From positions 3,100,001 to 3,164,000 of the forward strand of contig NZ_JAKNTO010000001.1 of assembly GCF_022440845.1 (NCBI RefSeq): a stretch of DNA of 64,000 nucleotides, read 5' to 3'. The stretch comes from Ruminococcus sp. OA3. Its GTDB lineage: Bacteria > Bacillota > Clostridia > Lachnospirales > Lachnospiraceae. Position numbers and translations under genes: made by a program. This document shows, piece after piece, positions 43,305-52,977 of the stretch (positions are counted from its first letter, which is position 1; every line of letters begins with the position of its first letter). The notes under the pieces are model-generated. The model was not told the origin of the DNA and did no database searches. It saw nothing but the letters and a program-made list of their open reading frames with translations.

Positions 43305-44010
43305 GTTCTCCCTCCAATTCCAGAAATACATCTTCCAGCGACTCATCCCCGATCACTTCGTCTGTTTTTCCGCTCTTTATCAGTGTGCCATTTTTGATGA
43401 TCGCTATCCGGTCACAGAGTTTCTCCGCCACCTCCAGCACATGTGTGGAAAAGAAAATCGCCCCGCCGTTATCGCACAGCGTCCGCATCAGTTCCTTTAC
43501 CTCAAATGCCGCTTTGGGATCGAGACCGACAAAAGGCTCGTCCATGATTAACAGCTTTGGTTCGTGGATCAGCGCGGATATTATGGCTAGTTTCTGTTTC
43601 ATTCCGTGAGAATAAGTGTTGACAGGGGACGCCAGGTCATCCATCAGTTCAAACTGACGGGCATACCGGTGAATCCGTTCTTCGCGGTCCTTTCCTGATA
43701 CACCGTAGATATCGGCAATAAAATTCAGGTATTTAATGCCGCTCATAAATTCATAGAGATCCGGGTTATCCGGTATATATGCCAGAGCTTTTTTACAGTC
43801 CAATGGCTGCGACCGGATAGATTTCCCGTCTATCAGGATTTCCCCCTCTTCAAAATTAAGAATTCCACAGCAACATTTAATAGTCGTTGTCTTACCGGCA
43901 CCGTTATGCCCGATAAATCCGTAAATCTCACCCGGATGGATATGGAGTGACAGATGATCTACCGCTTTTTTGCTGCCGTACATTTTGGTCAGGCCTTCAA
44001 TCTTAAGCAT
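43285..44010 (-). CDS. ABC transporter ATP-binding protein
   Basis: 241 residues with Walker A GHNGAGKTTTIKCCCG, Q-loop region AYIPDNPDLYEFMSG, signature YSHGMKQKLAIISAL, Walker B LLIMDEPFVGLDP and H-loop FFSTHVLEV. The CcmA/NatA-like sequence suggests an ABC-2 exporter ATPase. It is coupled to the permease 41715-43304. Confidence 0.93.
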   Translation of the reverse strand: MLKIEGLTKMYGSKKAVDHLSLHIHPGEIYGFIGHNGAGKTTTIKCCCGILNFEEGEILIDGKSIRSQPLDCKKALAYIPDNPDLYEFMSGIKYLNFIADIYGVSGKDREERIHRYARQFELMDDLASPVNTYSHGMKQKLAIISALIHEPKLLIMDEPFVGLDPKAAFEVKELMRTLCDNGGAIFFSTHVLEVAEKLCDRIAIIKNGTLIKSGKTDEVIGDESLEDVFLELEGEHVQSAD

Positions 44011-44130
44011 ACTTTTCCCTCTTTTTTAATTTTTATTTACCCTTGAAAATAGTTTCTCCTGTGGATTAACTACGTTCCATTATAGCCCTGCCATGTTAAG
44101 AAAGCAAATAAAAAGAAAACAGCCGGCATA

Positions 44131-44157
44131 AAAAGGAAGCTGCCATCCGGCAGCTCC
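44131..44157 (-). terminator. terminator of the MarR-ABC exporter operon
   Basis: A 9-10-bp GGAGCTGCC/GGCAGCTTCC stem with a GGAT loop is followed by TTTTTATG on the minus strand. It lies 20 nt after the stop of the second exporter gene. Confidence 0.9.
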
Positions 44158-44176
44158 CAATAATACACATTGCATT

Positions 44177-46027
44177 TTATGCAGTTACAACCTCAAACTG
44201 AGAGTTATACAGCTGGGCGTAGAATCCATTCTTTTCCAAAAGACTTTCATGATCACCCTGCTCAATTATGTCGCCGTCTTTCATTACCAGAATGACATCT
44301 GCATCTTTAATGGTAGAAAGCCGGTGTGCGATCACAAAGCTGGTACGGCCTTTCATCAGATTATTCATCGCTTTCTGTATTCTGGCTTCTGTTCTCGTAT
44401 CAACAGAGCTGGTCGCCTCATCCAGTATCATGACCGGATTATCCGCCAGAATAGCCCGCGCGATCGTCAGCAGCTGTTTCTGTCCCTGTGACACATTACT
44501 TGCATCTTCATTGAGTTCCATCTGGTATCCGCCCGGCAAAGTCTGAATGAAATGATGAGCATGTGCCGCCTTTGCTGCGGCTATGACTTGATCATCCGTA
44601 GCATCCAACCGGCCATAGCGGATATTTTCCATAATTGTACCCTTGAACAGCCAGGTATCCTGCAGTACCATACCAAAACTCTCCCTGAGCTCGCTTCGGT
44701 TAAAGCTGCGCAGATCATGGCCATCTACCCTGATATCTCCTTTGTTGACATCGTAAAAACGCATCAGCAGTTTTACCATTGTTGTCTTTCCGGCGCCCGT
44801 GGGACCTACAATTGCCACAGTCTGCCCGGGTTCCACATGACAGCTGAAATCATGAATGATCACTTTATCCGGCTGATAACCAAACTGTACATGGTTGAAA
44901 TCCACCTCACCCTCTACATGTTCGAGGTGTACCGGATGTTCCACTGTCTGGTCTTCTTCCTCCTCACCCAGGAATTCAAATACCCGTTCCGCTGCAGCAG
45001 CCGTTGACTGCAGCATATTGGATACCTGTGCAACCTGTGTGATCGGCTGTGTAAAGCTTCTCACATACTGAATGAAAGACTGGATATCACCGACTTCAAT
45101 CATATTCTTAACGGTGAGAAGTGCTCCGACCACTGCAACTGCAACGTATCCGAGGTTACCAACAAAGTTCATGATCGGCTGCATCATACCGGACAGGAAC
45201 TGCGATTTCCAGGCTGACTGAAACAATACATTATTTGTCTCGTCAAATTCCTGCTCCATCTCATCCTCTTTATTGAATGCCTGAACAATCGTATGACCGC
45301 TGTAGACTTCCTCCACCTGCCCGTTGATCTTACCCAGATATTTCTGCTGTGCAACAAAGTATTTCTGCGAAAATTTCACAACAATCGCAATCAGCCCCAG
45401 CGATACCGGCAGGATCACAAGTGCGATCACAGTCATCAGTGGACTGATGGAAAGCATCATAATCAGAATTCCGATAATCATGGTAACTGAGGTAATCAGC
45501 TGGGTAACACTCTGATTCAGGCTCTGTCCCAGAGTATCAACGTCATTTGTAATCCTTGAGAGGACTTCTCCGACTGTTCTGGACTCAAAGTATTTCATCG
45601 GCATTTTGTTGATCTTTTGAGAAATCTCTTCTCTGAACCTGTAACAGAGCTTCTGCGAAATACCGGTCATGATAAATCCCTGGATAAATGTAAGCAGCGC
45701 ACTGATCAGATAAAGCGCGATCAATATCAGCAGTATCCTTCCGATTTTCTCAAAGTCGATACCCCCGTTTCCGGTAATCTTTCCTACAAGTCCGTTAAAG
45801 ATCTCCGTTGTCGCCTTTCCAAGGATCTTGGGCCCTACAATATTAAAAGCTGTTCCGCCTACTGCAAATATGAACACACCAATCAGTGCAAATTTATAGC
45901 GCCCCATAGATGCCAGCAGTTTTCTGATGGTTCCCTTAAAGTCCTGAGCCTTCTCTCCGGGTACCATTCCTCCTCCCGGTCCATGCATGCGCCCCGGTCT
46001 CTGGGATCTTCCCTGTGTCTCACTCAT
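44177..46027 (-). CDS. ABC exporter subunit B (transmembrane plus ATPase), canonical Walker B half
   Basis: 616 residues. Six membrane helices (about 35-335) precede an ATPase domain with Walker A GPTGAGKTTMVKLLM, signature NVSQGQKQLL, Walker B VMILDEATSSVD and switch His in IAHRLST. The signature is non-canonical (SQGQ for SGGQ), while the catalytic Glu and His are intact. It pairs with the upstream 46027-48177 product, with start and stop overlapping by one base (TAATG). A heterodimeric multidrug-type exporter is likely. The N-terminus is Gly/Pro/Arg-rich. Confidence 0.93.
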   Translation of the reverse strand: MSETQGRSQRPGRMHGPGGGMVPGEKAQDFKGTIRKLLASMGRYKFALIGVFIFAVGGTAFNIVGPKILGKATTEIFNGLVGKITGNGGIDFEKIGRILLILIALYLISALLTFIQGFIMTGISQKLCYRFREEISQKINKMPMKYFESRTVGEVLSRITNDVDTLGQSLNQSVTQLITSVTMIIGILIMMLSISPLMTVIALVILPVSLGLIAIVVKFSQKYFVAQQKYLGKINGQVEEVYSGHTIVQAFNKEDEMEQEFDETNNVLFQSAWKSQFLSGMMQPIMNFVGNLGYVAVAVVGALLTVKNMIEVGDIQSFIQYVRSFTQPITQVAQVSNMLQSTAAAAERVFEFLGEEEEDQTVEHPVHLEHVEGEVDFNHVQFGYQPDKVIIHDFSCHVEPGQTVAIVGPTGAGKTTMVKLLMRFYDVNKGDIRVDGHDLRSFNRSELRESFGMVLQDTWLFKGTIMENIRYGRLDATDDQVIAAAKAAHAHHFIQTLPGGYQMELNEDASNVSQGQKQLLTIARAILADNPVMILDEATSSVDTRTEARIQKAMNNLMKGRTSFVIAHRLSTIKDADVILVMKDGDIIEQGDHESLLEKNGFYAQLYNSQFEVVTA

Positions 46028-48177
46028 TATGCACAGCCCCCTTTCAATTCAGCCTCTGAAAGCTGCGATTTTGCAATCTCCTGATAGGATTCACACTGTT
46101 CCATTAGTTCCTGATGTGTGCCCTTTCCGACGATCTTTCCATCATCCAGCACAAGAATCTGGTCTGCATGAAGGATGGTGCTGATGCGCTGTGCCACTAT
46201 GATAACCGTAGCATCTTTCACCCTTTCATTCAGTGTCCTTCTAAGTACCGCATCCGTCTTGTAATCCAGTGCAGAAAAGCTGTCATCAAACAACAGAACC
46301 TTCGGTCTTTTAGCGATTGCCCGGGCGATCGAGAGTCTCTGTTTCTGTCCGCCGGACACATTGTTTCCGCCCTGTGAGATACTGCTTTGATACTTTTTCG
46401 GCTTTTCATCAATGAACTCGGTCGCCTGAGAAATCTCTGCTGCCTCTTTCATCAGGTCATCACTCACCATATCACCCGCAAATTTAATGTTGGATTCAAT
46501 GGTTCCTGAAAACAGTACCCCTTTCTGGGGTACCATGCCGAGAAGCTCCCTCAGTTTATGCATGGACAGGTCTCTGATGTCCACACCGTCCATTGTTATG
46601 CGCCCGTCCGTTACATCGTAAAACCGCGGGATCAGATTCAACAGTGTTGTCTTCCCACACCCTGTACTTCCGATGATCGCAGTCGTCTTTCCCGGTTCCG
46701 CCGTAAAATTCAAATCCTCCAGAGCATTTTCATCAGCTCCCGGATATTTAAAGGAAACATGCTCAAATGAGAGACATCCATCCCAGTTTTCCCGGGAATC
46801 ATCCTTCGTATTTTCTTTATCCGTAATACTGATCGTGGTCTCAGAAACCTCATTGATACGTGCAGCAGCCACACCGGCACGCGGCAGCATAATGGATATC
46901 ATTGTCAGCATCAGGAATGCCATGACGATCTGCATCGTGTATGTGATGAATGCCATCATATCACCCACCTGCAGATTTCCCAGGTCAATGCCTTTGCCGC
47001 CTACCCAGACGATCAGGACAGTAATACAGTTCATAATCAGCATCATTGCAGGCATCATAAATGTCATGATACGATTGGTGAACAGCTGCGTTGATTTCAG
47101 GTCCTGATTTGCTGCAGCAAATCTTTTTTCCTCATATTTCTCTCTGCTGAATGCACGAATGACCGGAAGTCCTGTTAAAATCTCCCTGGACACCAGGTTC
47201 AGACGGTCGACCAGTGTCTGCATGATTTTAAATTTGGGCATTGTAACTGACATCAGAATGCCCACTACGACTACAATGGCAACCACTGCAACAGCGATGA
47301 TCCATCCCAGCCCAGTCCTGGTATTGGCAACCTTGATGATACCTCCGATACCGATGATCGGCGCATACATGACCATTCTCAGCAGCATGACAGAAACCAT
47401 CTGAATCTGCTGGATATCATTCGTACTCCTGGTAATCAGTGATGCTGTCGAGAACTGATCCATCTCAGCATGTGTAAAGTGCAGTACTTTTTTAAATACC
47501 CGGTTCCGGAGCGTCATGCCCACCTTTGCCGCCGTATAAGATGCAAGCATGGCTGCTGCCACAGAAGCCGCCATCGCAAGTACTGCTAGCGCAAGCATGA
47601 TACCGCCGTTTCTTAAAAGATAGTTCATCTGATAATCATCCAGATTGATTCCCATCTCCTGGTATTCCTTCTGAATAAACAATACCGCTTTCTGTGCGAT
47701 CAGGGATTCGCTGTAATCACCGAATTTATCCATCGCCTGCGCCTCAGCCTGCTGAAGCTGCTCTCTGGTCACCTGACCGCTGTCTACAAGAGCTCCCAGT
47801 TGTGCGGCGTCAATCTTTCCGGATTCTTCCATCGTTGACATCATAAGCATGGCTCTTCCGAAGGCCGGGTCCAAAGACTCTCTTTCCTTTTCTCCGTCCT
47901 TTGTCAGTTCCATATTTCCATCTGCATTTAATGCATATGCTTTCCGCACCTCTTGTTCTTCCTTATCCGTCATAAAAAGCGTCAGGGATTCCAGTGTGTC
48001 CGGACGCATCTCATCCGGTACTGCCCCCTCAATACCTTTTTGCTGGATACCAACATCGACAATATCTGATGTATATGCAGGCAGCGAAAGGTCACAATAT
48101 GCCTGGATGACAAGCAGAACAATAATGCACAGAATCATACGCTTATGCTCTGCCAGATATTTGAACATATATTTCAT
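46027..48177 (-). CDS. ABC exporter subunit A (transmembrane plus ATPase), degenerate ATP site
   Basis: 716 residues. After the first helix (about 14-33) there is an outside loop of about 140 residues (roughly 45-185), larger than in typical type IV exporters. Five more helices follow. The ATPase domain has Walker A GSTGCGKTT and a canonical signature NVSGGQKQRLS, but Walker B LLFDDSFSALD has Asp where the catalytic Glu belongs, and the switch His is Gln (VAQRIST). This is the degenerate half of an asymmetric heterodimer of the BmrCD/TM287-288 kind. Its ATG overlaps the marR stop (ATGA). Confidence 0.93.
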   Translation of the reverse strand: MKYMFKYLAEHKRMILCIIVLLVIQAYCDLSLPAYTSDIVDVGIQQKGIEGAVPDEMRPDTLESLTLFMTDKEEQEVRKAYALNADGNMELTKDGEKERESLDPAFGRAMLMMSTMEESGKIDAAQLGALVDSGQVTREQLQQAEAQAMDKFGDYSESLIAQKAVLFIQKEYQEMGINLDDYQMNYLLRNGGIMLALAVLAMAASVAAAMLASYTAAKVGMTLRNRVFKKVLHFTHAEMDQFSTASLITRSTNDIQQIQMVSVMLLRMVMYAPIIGIGGIIKVANTRTGLGWIIAVAVVAIVVVVGILMSVTMPKFKIMQTLVDRLNLVSREILTGLPVIRAFSREKYEEKRFAAANQDLKSTQLFTNRIMTFMMPAMMLIMNCITVLIVWVGGKGIDLGNLQVGDMMAFITYTMQIVMAFLMLTMISIMLPRAGVAAARINEVSETTISITDKENTKDDSRENWDGCLSFEHVSFKYPGADENALEDLNFTAEPGKTTAIIGSTGCGKTTLLNLIPRFYDVTDGRITMDGVDIRDLSMHKLRELLGMVPQKGVLFSGTIESNIKFAGDMVSDDLMKEAAEISQATEFIDEKPKKYQSSISQGGNNVSGGQKQRLSIARAIAKRPKVLLFDDSFSALDYKTDAVLRRTLNERVKDATVIIVAQRISTILHADQILVLDDGKIVGKGTHQELMEQCESYQEIAKSQLSEAELKGGCA

Positions 48178-48638
48178 TCTTTTCCTCCTGTTTCACGTTT
48201 ACTGATCTCATCTTCCATGATATCCGTAAGATCTTCAATATATGCAAGAATAGCCTCCATACGCTCTTCTCCCAGCCTCATTATGACTGTATCTGTGAAA
48301 TCTCTGAGAAGTTCCAGAATCTCACAGTGTCTTTTTCTGCCATACTCAGTAAGACAGACGTAAGTGTTCCTTCGGTCCTCATCTTTTTCACTTCTGGCTA
48401 TCAGGCCTTTTCCTTCTGCACAGCGTAACAGCCTGGAAGCCGTAGGCGCAGAAAATCTCATGATCTTTGCCAGGCCGGAAACCGTTACACCACCACTGTT
48501 TCTGTCTTCTTCCCTCTGAATAATTTCCATCGCCATGAACTCCTGCCTGGAAATATCCGGAAACATTCTCTGTACGCGAAGTCTGCGGAATTCATGAGAA
48601 GCCTGAAACAGCCGCACCCTCAACTCATCATTTTTCAT
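48174..48638 (-). CDS. MarR-family transcription regulator
   Basis: 154 residues with the MarR winged helix at about 50-110: SGGVTVSGLAKIMRFSAPTAS, LLRCAEGKGLIARSEKDEDRR, TYVCLTEYGRKRH. First gene of marR-abcA-abcB and coupled to abcA by a 4-bp overlap. Local repression with release by a drug or metabolite is the usual mode; the repeats at 48675-48709 are candidate binding sites. Confidence 0.92.
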   Translation of the reverse strand: MKNDELRVRLFQASHEFRRLRVQRMFPDISRQEFMAMEIIQREEDRNSGGVTVSGLAKIMRFSAPTASRLLRCAEGKGLIARSEKDEDRRNTYVCLTEYGRKRHCEILELLRDFTDTVIMRLGEERMEAILAYIEDLTDIMEDEISKRETGGKE

Positions 48639-48674
48639 CGCAGCATACTCTCCCTGCCTTTCTGTTTTTGTATT

Positions 48675-48739
48675 GCTAACATTTTACATTACTATTAATT
48701 AGCATTACTAAGTATATGCCTGCAACCATATTATGTCAA
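48675..48739 (-). promoter_or_regulatory. marR operon promoter with candidate MarR operator
   Basis: On the minus strand a consensus TTGACA (48734-48739), a 17-bp spacer and TATACT (48711-48716). Downstream of the expected start lie AT-rich repeats: GCTAA/TTAGC arms (48675-48679, 48699-48703) and two CATTACT direct repeats 16 bp apart (48687 and 48703). This is a suitable place for autorepression. Confidence 0.65.
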
Positions 48740-49013
48740 GACCCTATTTAGTGCCACAAAACCGTGACACACATCTTCAGGCATATGATCACTGCAAGAT
48801 TTTATAACCGGCAATGAAATAAAATAAAAAAAACGCCAAAAATCCAACAAGAATGCTATAACAAGATTTTCATAAAAATGATAATATAATACCAGTCATT
48901 GTTCATGAACAGCCACAGATAAAATCGAATAACAAGTATAATGAAAAAATTTTATATAGGAGTTTTGCGCAAAACTCACAACAATTGAGAGGTATTGAGA
49001 GGTAAAACTAACT
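48740..49013 (+). promoter_or_regulatory. AT-rich control region of the GPH symporter gene
   Basis: No gene. Two perfect palindromes occur, TGTTCATGAACA (48900-48911) and GTTTTGCGCAAAAC (48962-48975). TATAAT boxes lie at 48885-48890 and 48937-48942 without good -35 partners, which fits an activator-dependent promoter. Directly before the gene, ATTGAGAGGT is repeated twice in tandem (about 48985-49004), duplicating the purine-rich ribosome-binding stretch. Confidence 0.5.
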
Positions 49014-50423
49014 ATGAGTAATGAAGCAATTACAACAGCTGGAAGCTGTCAGAAAGCAGGCGTACCGGATCTGTCCTGGAAAAAGCGTATTGCTTATGGC
49101 TGCGGAGACACCGCATGCAACATCGTCTTTGGAATGACAAGTGCACTGCTCACGTTATTTTATACGGACTATGCAGGTATTCCGATCGCAACCGTAGGTC
49201 TGGTCATGCTGATATCACGTATCTTTGACGGGACATCCGATTTGATCATGGGTGTAATCGTCAGCAAAACAAAATCAAGATGGGGAAAGGCCAGGCCCTG
49301 GATTCTGTGGATGGCAATCCCCTACGTAATATGTGCAGTGGCGATGTTTATCATACCACAGACGAGCACAACGCTGCAATTCTGGTATATACTGATCACC
49401 TATAATCTTTGTACAACCATTTGCTATACGGCAATTAACGTCCCCTACGGCACACTGTCCGCTTTGATGACACGTTCGTCACATGAGCGGGACTTACTAT
49501 CTATCATCCGTATGACGATGGCACCGCTTGGAAGGCTTATCGCGGTCACGCTGACAATGCCGATCGTAAAACTGTTCGGAGATACTCAGTCTGCATGGAT
49601 GAAAGCAATGATGATGTGGTGCGTTCTCGCATTTTTTCTGCTTTTGATCTGTTTTAAATACTGTGAGGAAGAGGTTATGATCAAAACCGCCGAAAAACAT
49701 CAAAAAGCATCGTTCCGGAAAAATATCAAAGCTCTTCTGACAAACCAGTATTTCTGGGCAACTCTGATACTCTGGATGATCACCTGTATCCACCAGACCT
49801 TAGTCGGAACTGTCCTGCCGTATTACTGCAAATATATCTTCGGAAATGACAGCTGGATGTACAGTACTCTGTATATGGCTGAGTCTGTAACGCTGATCGC
49901 AGGAGCTCTCCTGTGCCCGGTGCTGCTGAAACGCTTTGGAAAGAGGAGCCTGTCTCTGCTCGGCTGTATTGTCGCTGTTGCAGCACAGGCAGCATTTCTG
50001 CTGAATCCCCACAGTTACGAATGGGCTCTTGTAACTTCAATACTGAGAGCGCTGGGACAGGCTCCTGTCACAGCTGTTATTTTCGGAATGATGGGTGATG
50101 TGATTGAATTCGGCCAGTGGAAAAGCCATATCCGTCAGGAAAGTCTTGTATTTGGCGGTGGCTCTCTGGGATTTAAAATGGGAGTCGGTGCAACCAGCGC
50201 CGTTATCAGCTCGCTGCTGATGCGAAGCGGATATGTCAGTTCCGAAACAGGAGGTGCCGTTCAGCCGGAATCTGCAAGGACGATGATTATGAACATCTAC
50301 GAATACGGAACACTTCTGATCTGGGTGATTGCAGTGATCGTACTGCTCCTGTACCAGCTGGATAAACGTTATCCTGATATCATGAGTGATTTAAAACTGC
50401 GGGAATCCCGCGGTGAAATATAA
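49014..50423 (+). CDS. GPH-family sugar:cation symporter
   Basis: 469 residues, about 12 membrane helices. MelB/XylP/YicJ-type landmarks: KRIAYGCGDTACNIVFGMTSALLTLFY is the usual N-terminal block (first part only), LISRIFDGTSDLIMG, KTKSRWGKARPWILW, INVPYGTLSALMTRSSHERD, and GMMGDVIEFGQWKS near the C-terminus. Probably imports a glycoside, pentoside or hexuronide with Na+ or H+. No glycosidase is adjacent, so the substrate cannot be inferred from context. Confidence 0.93.
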   Translation: MSNEAITTAGSCQKAGVPDLSWKKRIAYGCGDTACNIVFGMTSALLTLFYTDYAGIPIATVGLVMLISRIFDGTSDLIMGVIVSKTKSRWGKARPWILWMAIPYVICAVAMFIIPQTSTTLQFWYILITYNLCTTICYTAINVPYGTLSALMTRSSHERDLLSIIRMTMAPLGRLIAVTLTMPIVKLFGDTQSAWMKAMMMWCVLAFFLLLICFKYCEEEVMIKTAEKHQKASFRKNIKALLTNQYFWATLILWMITCIHQTLVGTVLPYYCKYIFGNDSWMYSTLYMAESVTLIAGALLCPVLLKRFGKRSLSLLGCIVAVAAQAAFLLNPHSYEWALVTSILRALGQAPVTAVIFGMMGDVIEFGQWKSHIRQESLVFGGGSLGFKMGVGATSAVISSLLMRSGYVSSETGGAVQPESARTMIMNIYEYGTLLIWVIAVIVLLLYQLDKRYPDIMSDLKLRESRGEI

Positions 50424-50451
50424 ACCGGCATGTAACTGCCGGCCAGCAGCC

Positions 50452-50487
50452 AAAAGGCAGAACTGCTTTTCCCATGTTCTGCCTTTT
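50452..50487. terminator. bidirectional terminator
   Basis: A 12-bp AAAAGGCAGAAC/GTTCTGCCTTTT stem with a 12-nt loop, T-rich on both strands. It lies between the GPH symporter and the converging ABC permease, 3 nt from the permease stop. Confidence 0.9.
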
Positions 50488-50490
50488 ATG

Positions 50491-52977
50491 CTATTCAAAT
50501 TCTTTGATCCTCTCTGCAATCGTATTGCCTCCCGCCAGACGATGATATGCGGCGGTCGGAATCAGCATGCATGCCAGCACAATCAGGACCACCCCAATTA
50601 TGACGGGTACCAAAGGTATTTTAAATGCGGTCTCTGTGTAATTTAATGCACGGTAGCATCCGTATGTTATCCCAAGTCCGACGGTAGCCGTCAGCAGCAC
50701 GGAACCGAATGCATACAACAGTCCCTCACGCATCAGCATGCCTCTCATCTGTTTATCCGTCATTCCGATACTTTCCATAATAGCCAGCGAAGTCCGGCGG
50801 TTCTGAATGCTGCCCAACACAGTGTTGATATAGTTCATAAGCCCAATCCATGCCAGAATCAGAGATATCCCGATGCCGATCTCCATCATATTTCCCTGCG
50901 CTCTTTCCAGTTCTTTCATATCTTCCAGCCTGGACTCCCAGGAAAAATCTCTTGCATAAGGACTGATGTCTATTAATCGTTTCACTTTCCTCTCGGTATC
51001 CTCATCATACTCTTTCTCATATTGAATATCGATTTTCGCAATGTACGGATTTTGGGCGCATTGTTTCAGGTACGTATCACTTACAATGACGATCGGGGCA
51101 CCCCCTGTCGAACTTCCATAATACGGGTCATCTGTCAGCCCCGCTATGTTCAGCCGATACTGTGTGTCTGTGCTGCCGTCCGGTGAATACACTACACCTT
51201 TTCCCTCTAATCGTTTCATATCAAGCGACAGTCCGCCCCGGTAAAGAATACAGGTTTCTCCGCGCATAAAAGCCTCTTTATCGACATCGCCTCCCAGTTC
51301 GTCATTCAGAGTTTTCAGTCCATCCTCATCAATTCCTTTTAAGAACGAATAAAATTTTTCAGGATTCCTTTTATACGCTTCAACATCTGTATCATACGGA
51401 TAATCCTTCCATACCTCATAAAACTCTCTCATCCAGACATCGGAGAATTCCGGTTCCCACGGCACGATGATCCTGGCACTCCACAGCGGACGTATCTCCC
51501 TGATACCTGTAATTCCCTCAAGATCATTAAGAAATGCATCGTCCATGATATGAATCCAGTCTTCTGTATTTTCCTTTTGAAGTGTATCATTTTGAAGTAT
51601 CAGATCCGTATCCATGTTATTTGACATCACTGTTTTGGCACTCTGGCTTTGAATCAGTGTGACCAGGCACAGAAACACAGACAGGCTTGCCGCCAGCGAA
51701 AGCATGACGATCCCGGTCTTTTTCCAGTCCTTTTGAAGCTGCTCCCCTGCCATCCTCCACAAAACATGCAGTCTGCCTGTTCTGCGGGAGAGTCTGCGCG
51801 GCGAACCCGCGCGATATCTCATGGCTTCTACCGGTGATACCGAGGCAGCAATTTTCGCAGGTCGGCGGCTGCAAAGAAAGACTGTGATTCCCACGAACAG
51901 TATGGTTCCGAGAAAAACCGCAGGATGAAAAGAAATCTCTACTGCCAGTTTATGAATACCGAGCGCCCTTACCACTGCCGGAATCAGCAGGTATGAGACG
52001 GCAAAACCTGCCAGAAGCCCGGCGCCTGTTCCGATAATGGTGACGCAGAGCATCTGTTTCTGTATCAGACAGTATATCTGTCTTTCCGTCATGCCCACCG
52101 TCTGCATGAGTCCATAATACCTGATATTGCCGGATACCGATAAGTACAGGATATTATAGATGAGCAGATAAGCACTTATACATGTGATAATGACCAGTCC
52201 TGCCATTCCTGCGAGAACACCTGCCGTTTTCTCCATCGTGACGGTGGGCATAAAATACTGCCGGTTTGACAGACAAAGACTCTTCTCCAGATCAGACAAC
52301 GTCTTCTGCCGTATAAGAGAACCTCTGAACTTCAGATTAAGCACACCGTTATAACGCAATTGATACCCGGACTGTTTATAAAACGACTCCGATACATAGA
52401 ACGCGTCTTTCGTACCATATCCCTCCCATATTCCGGATATCAAAAACTCCCTGGTATGTGTTCCTTTTTTATCGGAATAAGTCAGAATAAAACGGTCCCC
52501 AACACCGAGATTTCCTTTTCCGCAGTTTTGAAGTGCTTCCCTGGTGGCCATCAGTTCATGATCTTTTTCCGGGTACTCCCCTTTCACCCATTCCCGTGCG
52601 GGAGCCAGAATATTTTCCCATTGGACTTCATCACACCACAGCATGCCTGAATACATGGTATCATCCACATCTGTCTCCATCGCATATCCGGCATAGGCTT
52701 CCGTGCCGGCATACAGTATATTTTCATCCCGCCCGCATATCTCTTTTTGCCCCTCCGTAAATCCATTGACCAGCAGGGCATCATAGTCCCCGCCCTGCAG
52801 GCGCATCTCCTGCTGATGCTGCATTTTAAAATATGTGGTTCCCACAGTCAGGACACTGAACAGCATAAAAGCCGACAACATGATCGCCGCAGTGATGATT
52901 CCAAACCTCTGTTTATTCCTGACGAGCGAGCGCCTGCACATTTTAACAAGAATATTCTGGTTATTATTAGCTAACAT
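50491..52977 (-). CDS. FtsX/MacB-type ABC transporter permease
   Basis: About 828 residues. One helix near the N-terminus (about 22-45) is followed by a long extracellular domain, then three helices (about 260-375). A second FtsX unit follows with one helix at about 425, another large extracellular domain and three final helices. This is the duplicated FtsX layout of Gram-positive MacB/SalY-like exporters, larger than BceB. Its ATG (52977) overlaps the ATPase gene by 11 bp. With the two-component system upstream it probably answers an envelope stress or antimicrobial peptide; the substrate is unknown. Confidence 0.88.
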   Translation of the reverse strand: MLANNNQNILVKMCRRSLVRNKQRFGIITAAIMLSAFMLFSVLTVGTTYFKMQHQQEMRLQGGDYDALLVNGFTEGQKEICGRDENILYAGTEAYAGYAMETDVDDTMYSGMLWCDEVQWENILAPAREWVKGEYPEKDHELMATREALQNCGKGNLGVGDRFILTYSDKKGTHTREFLISGIWEGYGTKDAFYVSESFYKQSGYQLRYNGVLNLKFRGSLIRQKTLSDLEKSLCLSNRQYFMPTVTMEKTAGVLAGMAGLVIITCISAYLLIYNILYLSVSGNIRYYGLMQTVGMTERQIYCLIQKQMLCVTIIGTGAGLLAGFAVSYLLIPAVVRALGIHKLAVEISFHPAVFLGTILFVGITVFLCSRRPAKIAASVSPVEAMRYRAGSPRRLSRRTGRLHVLWRMAGEQLQKDWKKTGIVMLSLAASLSVFLCLVTLIQSQSAKTVMSNNMDTDLILQNDTLQKENTEDWIHIMDDAFLNDLEGITGIREIRPLWSARIIVPWEPEFSDVWMREFYEVWKDYPYDTDVEAYKRNPEKFYSFLKGIDEDGLKTLNDELGGDVDKEAFMRGETCILYRGGLSLDMKRLEGKGVVYSPDGSTDTQYRLNIAGLTDDPYYGSSTGGAPIVIVSDTYLKQCAQNPYIAKIDIQYEKEYDEDTERKVKRLIDISPYARDFSWESRLEDMKELERAQGNMMEIGIGISLILAWIGLMNYINTVLGSIQNRRTSLAIMESIGMTDKQMRGMLMREGLLYAFGSVLLTATVGLGITYGCYRALNYTETAFKIPLVPVIIGVVLIVLACMLIPTAAYHRLAGGNTIAERIKEFE

